The notes beneath the pieces were generated by a model. That model ran no database searches. It saw only the letters and a program-made list of their open reading frames with translations, and had not been told where the DNA came from. From CAYNRA01 sp046296415 (GTDB lineage Bacteria > Bacteroidota > Bacteroidia > Cytophagales > Spirosomataceae), in assembly GCA_046296415.1 (NCBI GenBank), contig JBKBLN010000004.1:62001-126000 (forward strand): a stretch of 64,000 bases of DNA, read 5' to 3'. A program made the position numbers and the translations under genes. The stretch's first letter is position 1. Every line of letters starts with the position of its first letter. Of the stretch, positions 26,528 to 35,126 are shown one piece after another.

Positions 26528-27140
26528 GTATTGGCTCTTTCTTGCGTGTTCTTTCCTACCCACTGCTCAGTTGGTAGCTCAAGAAATTCCGTTGGAAGAA
26601 AAACCGTTGATCGAGAAATCAACCATTCCTACGTCTCCGCAAGAAAAACCAGCTTGGCGCGAACGCCTTCACTACGGTGGAAATCTTTGGTTGGGCTTTT
26701 TTGGCTCCTTTTATGTAGACGTATCACCTATGGTTGGGTATGAGGTCACCTCGCGAGGTACCGTAGCTGGTCTGGGTGGTACGTTCATCTACCAAGGGGG
26801 TGGAGGCATCCCTGCTGATATTTCTGTGGGCCCCCGCTTGTTCGTCCGCCAAGCGGTTTGGCGTTCCATTTTTGTTCATGCCGAATACGAGTGGATGCGA
26901 GCTCGTACCGATCAATTCTATTCCTATGATCCGCTTGTGTTACCCAACGAGCCGTCACGTCTCAAATGGGAAGGAGCGCCAGTTGTAGGCATCGGGTTTT
27001 ACCAAGGGCAAGGTGGCCAATCAGGTAGCTTTTTGGCTTTGATGTACAATTTGGGTTATCCAATCAAAGGGTTTGTGAGTCCTCAAGGGCTGGGTGGACG
27101 AAATTCTCCCCTCAGTCTTCGTTTCGGTTTTTTCTTTTAA
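26505..27140 (+). CDS. Putative outer-membrane beta-barrel protein
   Basis: This 211-aa protein has a signal peptide (LPKYWLFLACSFLPTAQLVAQ), a proline/glutamate-rich stretch (about residues 24-50) and then glycine-aromatic strands (YGGNLWLGFFGSFYVDVSPMVGY and others), ending SLRFGFFF with the terminal aromatic typical of outer-membrane proteins. Function unknown. It is translationally linked to the preceding Cys-rich gene and convergent with the following one. Confidence 0.65.
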   Translation: MKHLRLPKYWLFLACSFLPTAQLVAQEIPLEEKPLIEKSTIPTSPQEKPAWRERLHYGGNLWLGFFGSFYVDVSPMVGYEVTSRGTVAGLGGTFIYQGGGGIPADISVGPRLFVRQAVWRSIFVHAEYEWMRARTDQFYSYDPLVLPNEPSRLKWEGAPVVGIGFYQGQGGQSGSFLALMYNLGYPIKGFVSPQGLGGRNSPLSLRFGFFF

Positions 27141-27148
27141 TCACCTGG

Positions 27149-27880
27149 TTATTTCTTAAAATCGCGCAAGCATTGGTTAATCTCATAGGTTAGCTCATAA
27201 TCGGTTGCGCGCAAAATAAACTCCTCGGATAGAAAACAATACCGCATGAATGCCTCCAGTTGGGGGCCTTTTAAGCCGGTGATATGGCTAACCAGCGACG
27301 GATTGTACCGCAAATGCGCGTAATATTTTCGAGCATCTGCCATTTGTAAGTCGGCTAACTTCCGTTTGCTTTTTCCTTCTTTACTAAACAAATCGTAAAT
27401 CGCATCGATGGAGATTCCAATCCCCGGCTGGGTTGTTTGTGTGCTGATCATGTTTCGCATGATTTCCTGTCGAATTTCCTTGGAGCCGTAGGGATTCGCT
27501 AAAAATGCATCGATCTCCTTTCGTAAGTTTTCAGCCTTTTTTTCTCGGATCACCACTTCATCTAGTTGAATCGCCGTCCGTTTTAATGGGATCACCGGTT
27601 TTTTGGTCACACCATCATACCAAATTCCTCCCGAGGCATAGCCAATGGAGCTAAACAAAACGGAGTCGCCGGGACTAACCCAAATGAAAAAATCACCCGT
27701 ATCATTGGTGGTGGTTCGTTGCTTGGTTCGCTTATTTACAACCGTGATCGATGCCAGTGGACGCCGACTGTCTTGATCGACCACCTGGCCATACAAAGGC
27801 TTATTTTGCTGTCCTTGTACCGACCAGACGGTGGATAATCCCAATAAAAAAAATAGACTACACGCTTTCCATTTGTCCAT
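27149..27880 (-). CDS. Exported protein with carboxypeptidase-regulatory-like domain
   Basis: This protein of about 243 aa has a signal peptide (KACSLFFLLGLSTVWSVQG) and an N-terminal CarboxypepD_reg-like domain: LYGQVVDQDSRRPLASITVV followed by TNDTGDFFIWVSPGDSVLFSSIGY (about residues 28-85). Such domains start TonB-dependent receptors, but here only about 160 further residues follow, without a barrel, so it is a short secreted or periplasmic protein. An alternative ATG is four codons upstream at 27892. It overlaps the M14 peptidase gene by about 20-35 bp, indicating an operon. Confidence 0.72.
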   Translation of the reverse strand: MDKWKACSLFFLLGLSTVWSVQGQQNKPLYGQVVDQDSRRPLASITVVNKRTKQRTTTNDTGDFFIWVSPGDSVLFSSIGYASGGIWYDGVTKKPVIPLKRTAIQLDEVVIREKKAENLRKEIDAFLANPYGSKEIRQEIMRNMISTQTTQPGIGISIDAIYDLFSKEGKSKRKLADLQMADARKYYAHLRYNPSLVSHITGLKGPQLEAFMRYCFLSEEFILRATDYELTYEINQCLRDFKK

Positions 27881-29087
27881 TGATGACCACATATTTCAGG
27901 GTATTTCCTTGTACCAAGGCAAAATTGGCTTGTTTACCCAGTAACTGACTTCCTTTGGGTATGGATTTTACTTTTTTGGCCCATTGAGGATATTCATTCA
28001 ACGACCGAAACGATAAATTCTGCGAAGCCAATTCCTTTATTCCGAAAAAAGTCGATAAGTCACCTACTTCTTCCACAGAGCCATACAAACCATAATACGG
28101 TGGAGTGGACTTAAATGTTTCGTTGATATTGATCGCAATGTCTTTCTTTAGTGTTTTTCCCCGGTACGTAAATTGAATATCCCGCAAGATGAAGTCAAAT
28201 AGGGCTCGTCCATTTTGGGGGATCGACTCGTAATCGGCCAAGGTATAATCCGAATATTCATCTTTGGCGATCAGTCGCAACCCCTCCAGAAGGGTTAGAA
28301 AATTTAACTGCCGAATGAACTGTTTCTCTCGGTCGTCTTTGTATCCGCCCGACTCGATTAAAATCAGACTCGATCCCCATTTTTGTATGTTATCTCCAAA
28401 AGCTCTAGGTTCAAACTCGTCGGAATAGCGACCAATATGGCCTGGGATGAGTTTTTGTAAATAGGTATTCATGCCACTGATCACCTGGCGTGAGCGAGTT
28501 CGTACCTCGTTCCACTCGCGGGCCGGATTGTAGGCAGTGGCTAAAAACGAAAGTGTGGCCTGTTTGCCAGATGCCCCAGCGCTGTATCGAGTGCCCTGGT
28601 CATGTAAATTAAACGCAAACAACGGTTGAAGCTCTTGCTGAAGCTTTTTAAGTAGCCGACTCTCCGGACACTGCAATGCTAAGGCGTCTCGATTCATGTC
28701 AATTTCCAGGGCAGTCCGACGGATGTATCGCTCGGCCCCATCCGGATTGAGCATCGGGACAAAGTAGAGGGTCAATTCGGTCGTCAAAAGAGTTCGTAAT
28801 TCGGCAAAAATAGGGTTGGAGGAGGCGAAAAACCGAAACAGGTCAAATAAGGCCATGGTGGCAGTTGGCTCGTCTCCATGCATCTGTGACCACAACAAAA
28901 TTTTCTTCGGACCATTCCCAATGGTCACTTGGTGAATGCTACGCCCTTCTGTGGATTCTCCGATCAGTTGGTTCGGAAACGGTAACTTTTGGATCAATGG
29001 AACAATGTCCCGATGCTTGAATCGACGGTGCGTCAAGGTAGGCTCCTTGAATTCATGGTAATACGAGGAAAGAAAGTCTTGGTTCAT
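27858..29087 (-). CDS. M14-family zinc carboxypeptidase
   Basis: This protein of about 409 aa has the M14 zinc site: QMHGDEPTATM (His and Glu ligands, about residues 68-78) and the later ligand His in FAFNLHDQG (about 157-165). It starts without a clear signal peptide when read from the ATG at 29087. A longer reading from 29171 or 29156 adds MPKKSTWETVADLAVVGTYL and cannot be excluded. It probably trims peptides or amide-linked groups. The 3' end overlaps the CarboxypepD_reg gene. Confidence 0.75.
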   Translation of the reverse strand: MNQDFLSSYYHEFKEPTLTHRRFKHRDIVPLIQKLPFPNQLIGESTEGRSIHQVTIGNGPKKILLWSQMHGDEPTATMALFDLFRFFASSNPIFAELRTLLTTELTLYFVPMLNPDGAERYIRRTALEIDMNRDALALQCPESRLLKKLQQELQPLFAFNLHDQGTRYSAGASGKQATLSFLATAYNPAREWNEVRTRSRQVISGMNTYLQKLIPGHIGRYSDEFEPRAFGDNIQKWGSSLILIESGGYKDDREKQFIRQLNFLTLLEGLRLIAKDEYSDYTLADYESIPQNGRALFDFILRDIQFTYRGKTLKKDIAININETFKSTPPYYGLYGSVEEVGDLSTFFGIKELASQNLSFRSLNEYPQWAKKVKSIPKGSQLLGKQANFALVQGNTLKYVVINGQMESV

Positions 29088-29194
29088 GCGAGAATAGAGA
29101 TAGGTTCCAACAACGGCGAGATCTGCAACAGTCTCCCAGGTACTTTTTTTGGGCATGTGTAAAGATACCAATTGGATGAAAAAGGAGAAAATAA

Positions 29195-29227
29195 AAAAGG
29201 CCGCTTTCGCTATGAAAACGGCCTTTT
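29195..29227. terminator. Terminator after the lipocalin-like gene
   Basis: A 9-bp perfect stem AAAAGGCCG / CGGCCTTTT with a 15-nt loop. Reading on the minus strand it ends the META-serpin-lipocalin operon; its symmetry would also work on the plus strand. Confidence 0.75.
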
Positions 29228-29318
29228 GGTTGTCGTATGATGGTAAAACGATCCAAGGGCATCAAAAGTTTCACGATTGAAAAATTATTGAATTATTTTT
29301 CAAAAAATGTGAATGGCT

Positions 29319-29735
29319 TTATTCTTGTTCAAAATAATAGTTGGATCCATCCATGAGTTCGGCGCCTATGGGTGCTTCCTCATATAAAATCATGGTCTTT
29401 TTCGCACCGGGAATGATCGCATAATAGTGGTAGGTATTGCGGTCCAACAGCAACAAAGTAGGGCGGCCATTTCGTGAACTGATCACGACCTCCGAATTGG
29501 CACTGACGGTTCCGTTGGTTGTTTTTAGAAAATTTCGGGTGGTGGCATTAATCACCAACTTTTCTTCTCTCCCAAGTTGAGCACCCTCTTGGGTTGTTTG
29601 GGAGAATCCGTTGACAATCTTGACCAGGCGCCAATTTCCACTTACCTCCTGCAAAGCAGGATCTGCACTTTCTTTGGCACATCCGAGCAGTGCCACACCC
29701 AACAACCAAGTTCCTACCCACACAACAGCTTTCAT
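29319..29735 (-). CDS. Lipocalin-like lipoprotein
   Basis: This 138-aa lipoprotein has a good lipobox (GVALLGC, Cys about residue 19) and a short beta-rich body starting VSGNWRLVKIVNG, the G-x-W opening of lipocalin-like domains. Ligand unknown. It begins 6 bp after the serpin stop, so it is the last gene of a three-gene lipoprotein operon. The family call rests on the G-x-W start and size only. Confidence 0.6.
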   Translation of the reverse strand: MKAVVWVGTWLLGVALLGCAKESADPALQEVSGNWRLVKIVNGFSQTTQEGAQLGREEKLVINATTRNFLKTTNGTVSANSEVVISSRNGRPTLLLLDRNTYHYYAIIPGAKKTMILYEEAPIGAELMDGSNYYFEQE

Positions 29736-29741
29736 ATTCGA

Positions 29742-30959
29742 TTATAGATTGACGATTTTACCCATGAATTGAATGGTATTCGATGATTTTTCGTGAATCA
29801 CCAAAATAAACGGACGATCGCAGAAAACCGTTGGATAGCTAGGTGCCGAGGTCAGTTCAATACCAATCGTCGTGACCGCCGCCGCCTCGGTACCCACTTC
29901 GTCTACACCGAGGTAGGTATCTTGCTTGACAAATCCGACACGCAACGCGCCGGCTGGTGGTGCAATTTTGGATAAGTCGGCCTGGTTAGTGAAGACAGTG
30001 GGCATACCCATGGCTTTCAAAACTTCATTTAACCGTACCGAATACTCCATGGTAAATTTCGGTAATCCTACCTCCACTTTTTGTTCTCGGCTACTTTGCC
30101 GGATCGTATTCCAGGTGTCCGCTGTAAAGCTATTCAAAAAATTAGACATTGAAACGCCTTCGTTCGGTAAAATAAGTGTCATGGCATATTGTCCTCGGCC
30201 ATAGGGGAGCTCAACGGCTTGGAAAGTCTGTCCTTGGTAATAAGGAACGGTATGACGGGCATTCATTAACGATATATTGCCCTGCTTGGTAAGGCCCGCG
30301 AAGGTAGTTTTGAACGTGCGATCTTTATCAAAAGGGAATTTCCAATCGCCCTTAAAATACAAGGCGTTCATCAAGAACATCACTTGCTCGTCGGTGATCT
30401 GTTCCAACACCTTGGTGATTTTCTTGTTGGTCTGGTCGCTTGCCCATTGATTGATCTTATTCACCGTGGCAGGATTGCTGAAATCCTCCTCAAAAATTTG
30501 AGCATTAAAACGCGTGTTCAAGACCTGTAAAAATTCAGGACGGACCGTAAATCCCCTCCGTTGCCAAACCGAATTCGCCATTTTGTTGGTCACTTTGGAA
30601 TCGACCATCGGGAGATTCTTGATGAGCTCTTGGTAAATCAAATTGATTTGGTCCAATTCCTGCCCATTAAATCCAAGTACTTGCTGAATCTCCGTTTTTG
30701 TCTTTCCATCGGCTCCGTTCAGCAACATGCCCAAAGCCATGTGTAAGCTGAGTGGCGATACAAACACGTTTTCTTCTGGCTTGGTGTTTTTGTTCAGTTG
30801 TCCCCAAAAATCAAACGCAAAGTTTGATGTCGTAGTGGCAAACGAAGCAGGAATCGAAATGTCTTCCCCTACGGCAGGGTCTACATTCTGCTTGGCACAT
30901 TGAGTGGTTAAAAGTCCAAGGCCTACTGATAAGGCAAAAATGGCGAGCGGCTTTTTCAT
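29742..30959 (-). CDS. Secreted serpin (serine protease inhibitor)
   Basis: This 405-aa protein is a full-length serpin. Recognisable are FDFWGQLNKNTKPEENVFVS-type helix A/B, SPLSLHMALGMLLNGADGKT, MNALYFKGDWKFPFD, the hinge GTEAAAVTTIGI (about residues 355-366) and the closing CDRPFILVIHE. Counting from the hinge, P1-P1' falls about at T-S in IELTSAPSYP, but this is uncertain. A hydrophobic leader ends in TTQC, an imperfect lipobox, so it is exported and possibly lipid-anchored. The ATG at 30959 gives this leader. It would trap host, predator or own proteases. Confidence 0.9.
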   Translation of the reverse strand: MKKPLAIFALSVGLGLLTTQCAKQNVDPAVGEDISIPASFATTTSNFAFDFWGQLNKNTKPEENVFVSPLSLHMALGMLLNGADGKTKTEIQQVLGFNGQELDQINLIYQELIKNLPMVDSKVTNKMANSVWQRRGFTVRPEFLQVLNTRFNAQIFEEDFSNPATVNKINQWASDQTNKKITKVLEQITDEQVMFLMNALYFKGDWKFPFDKDRTFKTTFAGLTKQGNISLMNARHTVPYYQGQTFQAVELPYGRGQYAMTLILPNEGVSMSNFLNSFTADTWNTIRQSSREQKVEVGLPKFTMEYSVRLNEVLKAMGMPTVFTNQADLSKIAPPAGALRVGFVKQDTYLGVDEVGTEAAAVTTIGIELTSAPSYPTVFCDRPFILVIHEKSSNTIQFMGKIVNL

Positions 30960-30975
30960 TGTCGTAATTTTAGAG

Positions 30976-31446
30976 TTAACGTGAAACACGGGTGTACCGA
31001 AGTTCACCCATTTGTGGGGCATTTAAAGTAAAAATTAAAGTCGAAAGATCATTGGATACGCTGTATCCCCGGATATTCGCCAGGCGTTCGAAGTACTGGA
31101 ACTCCTTTTGCATGTCTTCAGGCGGCCCTGCCATCTTGGTCGAGCCTATGACCTGCATCCGAATCGTCCCTTTGGCTTCGTCAATGACAGCCTGTGACAT
31201 GTACAAATTGACCGGCCCTCGGCCTGTGACCGGGTGTAGTCCGTTTTCATCTTTTTCCGCCGCAATCTCCAGGGTGATTCCGGTCTCTACGTTTTTTCCG
31301 TTTCGAACTTCCACCTGGCGCCAAGTCCCGGCAAAAGCACGACCTACTTTGGCTTGAGAGGCCGTGTTCATGGGTTCAATTGATTTTTCGGCGGTGTGGC
31401 AACTTAATAGCCCCCATACGGCCAGACATCCTAGTAGCTTTTTCAT
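30976..31446 (-). CDS. META-domain lipoprotein
   Basis: This 156-aa protein has a lipoprotein signal (LLGCLAVWGLLSC) and a META/HslJ-like domain: AGTWRQVEVRNG near the start and STKMAGPPEDMQKEFQYFERL (about residues 104-124), where the usual Cys after TKMA is replaced. The upstream in-frame sequence belongs to the 33-nt hairpin repeats and is not coding. It lies 16 bp before the serpin start, so it leads the lipoprotein operon. The molecular role of META domains is not well defined. Confidence 0.68.
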   Translation of the reverse strand: MKKLLGCLAVWGLLSCHTAEKSIEPMNTASQAKVGRAFAGTWRQVEVRNGKNVETGITLEIAAEKDENGLHPVTGRGPVNLYMSQAVIDEAKGTIRMQVIGSTKMAGPPEDMQKEFQYFERLANIRGYSVSNDLSTLIFTLNAPQMGELRYTRVSR

Positions 31447-31549
31447 GATGTATGCTGTGTTTACGAATATAGACACTTGTCCATTTAAAAGGGTTGGAAC
31501 GCCCCTCCATATTTTCATGTCATCCGCTGATGAGTAGGTTTGTCGGTGG

Positions 31550-31632
31550 GATAGGGTATGGTCTGTGGGGACACAGACCCTGGATAGGGTATGGTCTGTG
31601 AGGACACAGACCATGGATGGACACAGACCCTG
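31550..31632. repeat. 33-nt tandem repeat with internal hairpin
   Basis: Two copies of a 33-nt unit (31550-31582 and 31583-31615, two differences) and a partial third (31616-31632). Each full unit contains GGTCTGTG and CACAGACC, able to form a stable hairpin. It lies about 100 bp upstream of the META lipoprotein. The rest of the 31447-31862 gap shows no convincing gene. Confidence 0.8.
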
Positions 31633-31862
31633 GATGGGGAATTTAATGAACGAAAAACAAATACCACCACTTAATCAAAAAATGACAGATTACTTGCAAT
31701 ATGGATGTATTTTGACCTATCTTTCGGGCTTAGGAAAAAGTCAGGGGTGGTTGATGCATCTTGCCGACTTAGCAAAAGTCATGAGGCTATTTGTATGCCC
31801 AATGGATTCCTCCTAATCGATCCACCTCCTATCCTTACATCGCCTTTAATTTACCTGTAGCT

Positions 31863-33182
31863 ATGACCTCCCTACGCTGGATTTTTTTCTGGCTTTTTGT
31901 TTACTCGAACTCCTTTTCACAATCACCTCAATGGTGCTACATTCACCCTGAAATCTCGCTAAAAGACTTTCCTTGGCAGGTTGTGTCGCCACATCTCACC
32001 GCCGACATGGTTACCCGTCTTCAAAAGCATCCGCTGGTTTCAAGTCATCGAGATCCCATCCAAGTGTTTTGGGTAAACAATAAAATTTGGGCGGTTTTTC
32101 CATGCCGTCTCTCCGTCCTCGAATGGCGCCAATCCGAGTGGGTCGATCTATACAAAGGATACTCCGCCGGATTCAACTGCCAAGCCCAATTCTTTGTCCG
32201 TCAAGGGATCCTGCACTCCTACGGTCGCTATGGCTTTTGGCGTACCCATAGCGAAATCATGGTCTTTGACCCCCAAGCCGGTGGATGGGAAAACCTCCAA
32301 GGTAAACACATGCCTCCGTTCTACGCCGGAGCGGGTGCCTACCTCGATGGCAATCGCTTCCTGACTCTCATGGGCCAACATATCCACCAGTCGTCCGGAC
32401 TTTTTGACTATGAACCCCACGGATACTACTATTCCTTTACCGAACGCACGTGGTATCCCCTGCATTCCAGTGTTACCGCTCAACCCAAGCATTTTGACTG
32501 GCTCGATGGCCGTGTCTTTGACCTACCCAAAGTCGGGATCCAGCATTTTGACTACGAAGCCGAGCTCGGTCTCCTTGTCCTCGACAAACAAAACCTTACC
32601 CTGCATTTTGGAAAAGTAGCCTACGAAAAATTTGATGAATTCGCCATCGCCATGGGTATAGGGAATCGTCTTATAGTATGGGACGCCCGGGGCCAGGAAA
32701 CCGCCCTCGACTTTTCAGGACCCATACCCGCTCCATTCAAAACCATTGGCCAACTTGAACTCGTCAAACACCATGGGTGGTTTTCATCCCTAACCTACAC
32801 CCAGCGCGTGGTTTTTTATTCCATCATTGCCCTGATTTTCTTGGTACTCCTTTGGTGGTGGTTGCCCGCTAGGCGAAAAAACACCACCAAAGTCCAAGAT
32901 TCGGCCTTGATTGAACTCGAAACCGATGAGGTGCAATTGGCTCTTAGTATGCTCCTGGCGCATCCGGCCTCCGTGCTTGAAGTGGAGGCCTTCGATTCTC
33001 TGCTTCAGCTCGATGCCATCGAAAACGTGGATTACCGCCGGGTCCGCCGCTCCCGATTGATCAAATCCCTCAATGAATTCGCCCAAGAAACCTGGGGCCA
33101 CGACATCGTGGTGCGAACCAAATCACCCGAAGACCGCCGGTTGATGCGTTACCAACTCGTGCGACCCGATAAAACCATCTAG
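31863..33182 (+). CDS. Single-pass membrane protein with propeller-like ectodomain
   Basis: This 439-aa protein is not of a family I can name. A signal peptide (WIFFWLFVYSNSFSQ) is followed by about 290 extracytoplasmic residues with repeated W/G-rich turns (VFDPQAGGWENLQGKHMPP and FTERTWYPLHS), resembling kelch/propeller repeats. A membrane helix lies at about 316-338. The cytoplasmic tail of about 100 residues has VDYRRVRRSRLIKSLNEFA and VVRTKSPEDRRLMRYQL. This architecture suggests a sensor or regulator. It precedes the polysaccharide locus and has its C-rich third-position codon use. Confidence 0.65.
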   Translation: MTSLRWIFFWLFVYSNSFSQSPQWCYIHPEISLKDFPWQVVSPHLTADMVTRLQKHPLVSSHRDPIQVFWVNNKIWAVFPCRLSVLEWRQSEWVDLYKGYSAGFNCQAQFFVRQGILHSYGRYGFWRTHSEIMVFDPQAGGWENLQGKHMPPFYAGAGAYLDGNRFLTLMGQHIHQSSGLFDYEPHGYYYSFTERTWYPLHSSVTAQPKHFDWLDGRVFDLPKVGIQHFDYEAELGLLVLDKQNLTLHFGKVAYEKFDEFAIAMGIGNRLIVWDARGQETALDFSGPIPAPFKTIGQLELVKHHGWFSSLTYTQRVVFYSIIALIFLVLLWWWLPARRKNTTKVQDSALIELETDEVQLALSMLLAHPASVLEVEAFDSLLQLDAIENVDYRRVRRSRLIKSLNEFAQETWGHDIVVRTKSPEDRRLMRYQLVRPDKTI

Positions 33183-33248
33183 TTGCCTCCCCCACGTTGC
33201 GCCCGAGGCCAAATTAGCTAGGTCGTGCTACTTACCCGCCCGATGTGT

Positions 33249-33256
33249 TACCTTTG
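33249..33256 (+). promoter_or_regulatory. Possible -7 element of the sugar dehydrogenase gene
   Basis: TACCTTTG matches TAnnTTTG and lies 45 bp before the ATG at 33302; no clear -33 element is seen. Confidence 0.35.
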
Positions 33257-33301
33257 TCCTTCTGTTGGTCGTAGGTAACCAATGGTTCAAACGGACATGT
33301 T

Positions 33302-34606
33302 ATGGAAACGACTCCCCCCAAGTTAGCCATTTTAGGCCTCGGCTACGTCGGCCTCCCGCTGGCGGCCGCTTTTGCCAAGCGCTATGCGGTTGTCGGGTAT
33401 GACCTTAAAATCTCCCGAATTGCCGATCTCCGGGCCGGTCAAGATACTACCCAATGTCTCGAACCTGACATCCTCTCGCGAATCCTCCAACCCAGCATGG
33501 CAGCGCTGGATTCGGTTGGGGTAGGTTTTTATCCAACCGCCGAGCCAGTCGACCTCGCCTCCTGCCAAGTGTACATCGTCACGGTTCCTACGCCCATCGA
33601 TCGACATCATCAGCCCGACTTTTCCAATCTCCTGCAAGCTACCGCGCGGATCAGCCAGGTGCTGAAAAAAGGGGATATCGTCATCTATGAGTCCACGGTT
33701 TATCCGGGGGCTACCGAGGAAAAAATGGTACCCCTGCTCGAAAAAGGCTCGGGGTTGGTCTGGAATCGCGATTTCTTTGGTGGTTACTCGCCCGAGCGAA
33801 TTAATCCCGGAGATCCATACAATTCGCTTGAGCAAGTAGTGAAAGTGACCTCCGGCTCCACGCCAGCCATTGCCGACTACATTGATCGCCTCTACCAGTC
33901 CATCATTCCAGCGGGTACCTACCAAGCTCCGTCCATTCAGGTAGCAGAAGCCGCGAAGGTCATTGAAAACACCCAACGTGATATCAACATTGCCTTTGTC
34001 AATGAACTGGCCAAGATTTTCCATCGCCTCAACCTCGATACGCAGGCCGTGCTGAAGGCCGCCCAAACCAAATGGAATTTCATGCCCTTTCAACCTGGCT
34101 TGGTAGGGGGGCATTGCATCGGGGTCGATCCGTATTACCTCGCTCAAAAAGCCATTGAGGTGGGGTATGTGCCTGAAATGATCTTGGCGGGTCGACGAAT
34201 CAACGATTCGATGGGTACGTATGTCGCTACCGAGGTGGTCAAGTTCATGCTGAAAAAAGGGACCACCCTCGTAGGTTCTCGGGTGTTAATCCTCGGCCTC
34301 ACCTTCAAAGAGGACTTTCCGGATGTCCGAAATACCCGTGTCATGGATATGTACCACGAGCTTCGGGCCTTTCAATTGGAGGTCGATGTCTATGATCCTA
34401 TCGCTTCCCCTCACGACGTAGCCCAAACCTATGGGGTCTCGCTTCTTCCCAACGACCCACTCCCCACGTTTTCAGCCTATGCCGCCGTCATTCTGGCAGT
34501 AGCTCATTCGTGTTTCCGAACTCTCCGGTGGCCTTCAGTACCCGGCCAAGTAATTTATGACGTAAAATCCTTGTGGCCAGTCGATCAAGTAGATGGCCGA
34601 CTGTAA
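33302..34606 (+). CDS. UDP-sugar 6-dehydrogenase (TviB/WbpO-like)
   Basis: This 434-aa NAD-dependent enzyme oxidises a UDP-hexose(amine) to the uronic acid in two steps. It has the Rossmann start ILGLGYVGLPLAAAFAK (about residues 9-25), the IVTVPTPID segment, and the catalytic Cys in GGHCIGVDPYYLA (about C272). The sequence is closer to the UDP-GlcNAc/GalNAc dehydrogenases (WbpA, WbpO, TviB) than to Ugd, but substrate choice is inferred. It begins the polysaccharide region, and 520 bp separate it from gmd copy 2. Confidence 0.88.
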   Translation: METTPPKLAILGLGYVGLPLAAAFAKRYAVVGYDLKISRIADLRAGQDTTQCLEPDILSRILQPSMAALDSVGVGFYPTAEPVDLASCQVYIVTVPTPIDRHHQPDFSNLLQATARISQVLKKGDIVIYESTVYPGATEEKMVPLLEKGSGLVWNRDFFGGYSPERINPGDPYNSLEQVVKVTSGSTPAIADYIDRLYQSIIPAGTYQAPSIQVAEAAKVIENTQRDINIAFVNELAKIFHRLNLDTQAVLKAAQTKWNFMPFQPGLVGGHCIGVDPYYLAQKAIEVGYVPEMILAGRRINDSMGTYVATEVVKFMLKKGTTLVGSRVLILGLTFKEDFPDVRNTRVMDMYHELRAFQLEVDVYDPIASPHDVAQTYGVSLLPNDPLPTFSAYAAVILAVAHSCFRTLRWPSVPGQVIYDVKSLWPVDQVDGRL

Positions 34607-35126
34607 ATTTAGCTTCCAATTAGCGCCACCTCTTTCCTCTTATTTCGTCGGTTTCTATATCTGAATCCGTACTATATGCACATTATACATGATTCATATC
34701 CCAAGTAGTCTGCATTAAACGGATTTTTGTCCTACCTTTTTTTCGAAATGTATCTCCTTGATGGTACAATACGTCACCTTTGTGATATCAAAAGCCTTGT
34801 TCGTGAAGTTCACGTTTAGGTTGTCAAATTTCGTGGATATATTTGTTAAAATAAATTTATATACACTTTATCGGACAGGGTTAAAATTGTATAATTTTAA
34901 TAAAAAATAGGATGACTTGTTCGGGTAAAAAAAGATGTTCATGTTAAAAAATTGTTACTTCATGCCCTTTTTTTGCATATTTAATAGAAAATCTTGGTGA
35001 TTTTTCAGAATATCAAACCGTTTAATAAACGAATAAAAATTTTCTTGTAGCATTCAATCCTTTTCCGCATATTGCACTGTATTTACAATTGCTATTCCTC
35101 TATATACTCCTCATTTTTAAACGCTT
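34607..35126. promoter_or_regulatory. AT-rich intergenic region with candidate promoter
   Basis: These 520 bp contain no convincing gene. TATATTTG (34838-34845) is a perfect TAnnTTTG, with TTTA (34815-34818) 19 nt upstream as a near -33 element. If used, it would give a leader of about 275 nt in front of gmd copy 2 and could drive the export operon. Confidence 0.45.

Noticed and set aside
31647..31816. Short plus-strand ORF before the propeller-like membrane protein
   Set aside because: No family features, no good start context; it ends inside the leader of the next gene.
34144..34344. Open frames antisense to the sugar dehydrogenase, gmd, wza and wzc genes
   Set aside because: Long antisense frames are expected in these GC-rich third-position genes; none has recognisable protein features.
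34607..35126. tRNA or riboswitch in the long intergenic region
   Set aside because: No cloverleaf with TTCGA/T arm and no known aptamer core could be recognised; the sequence is simply AT-rich.
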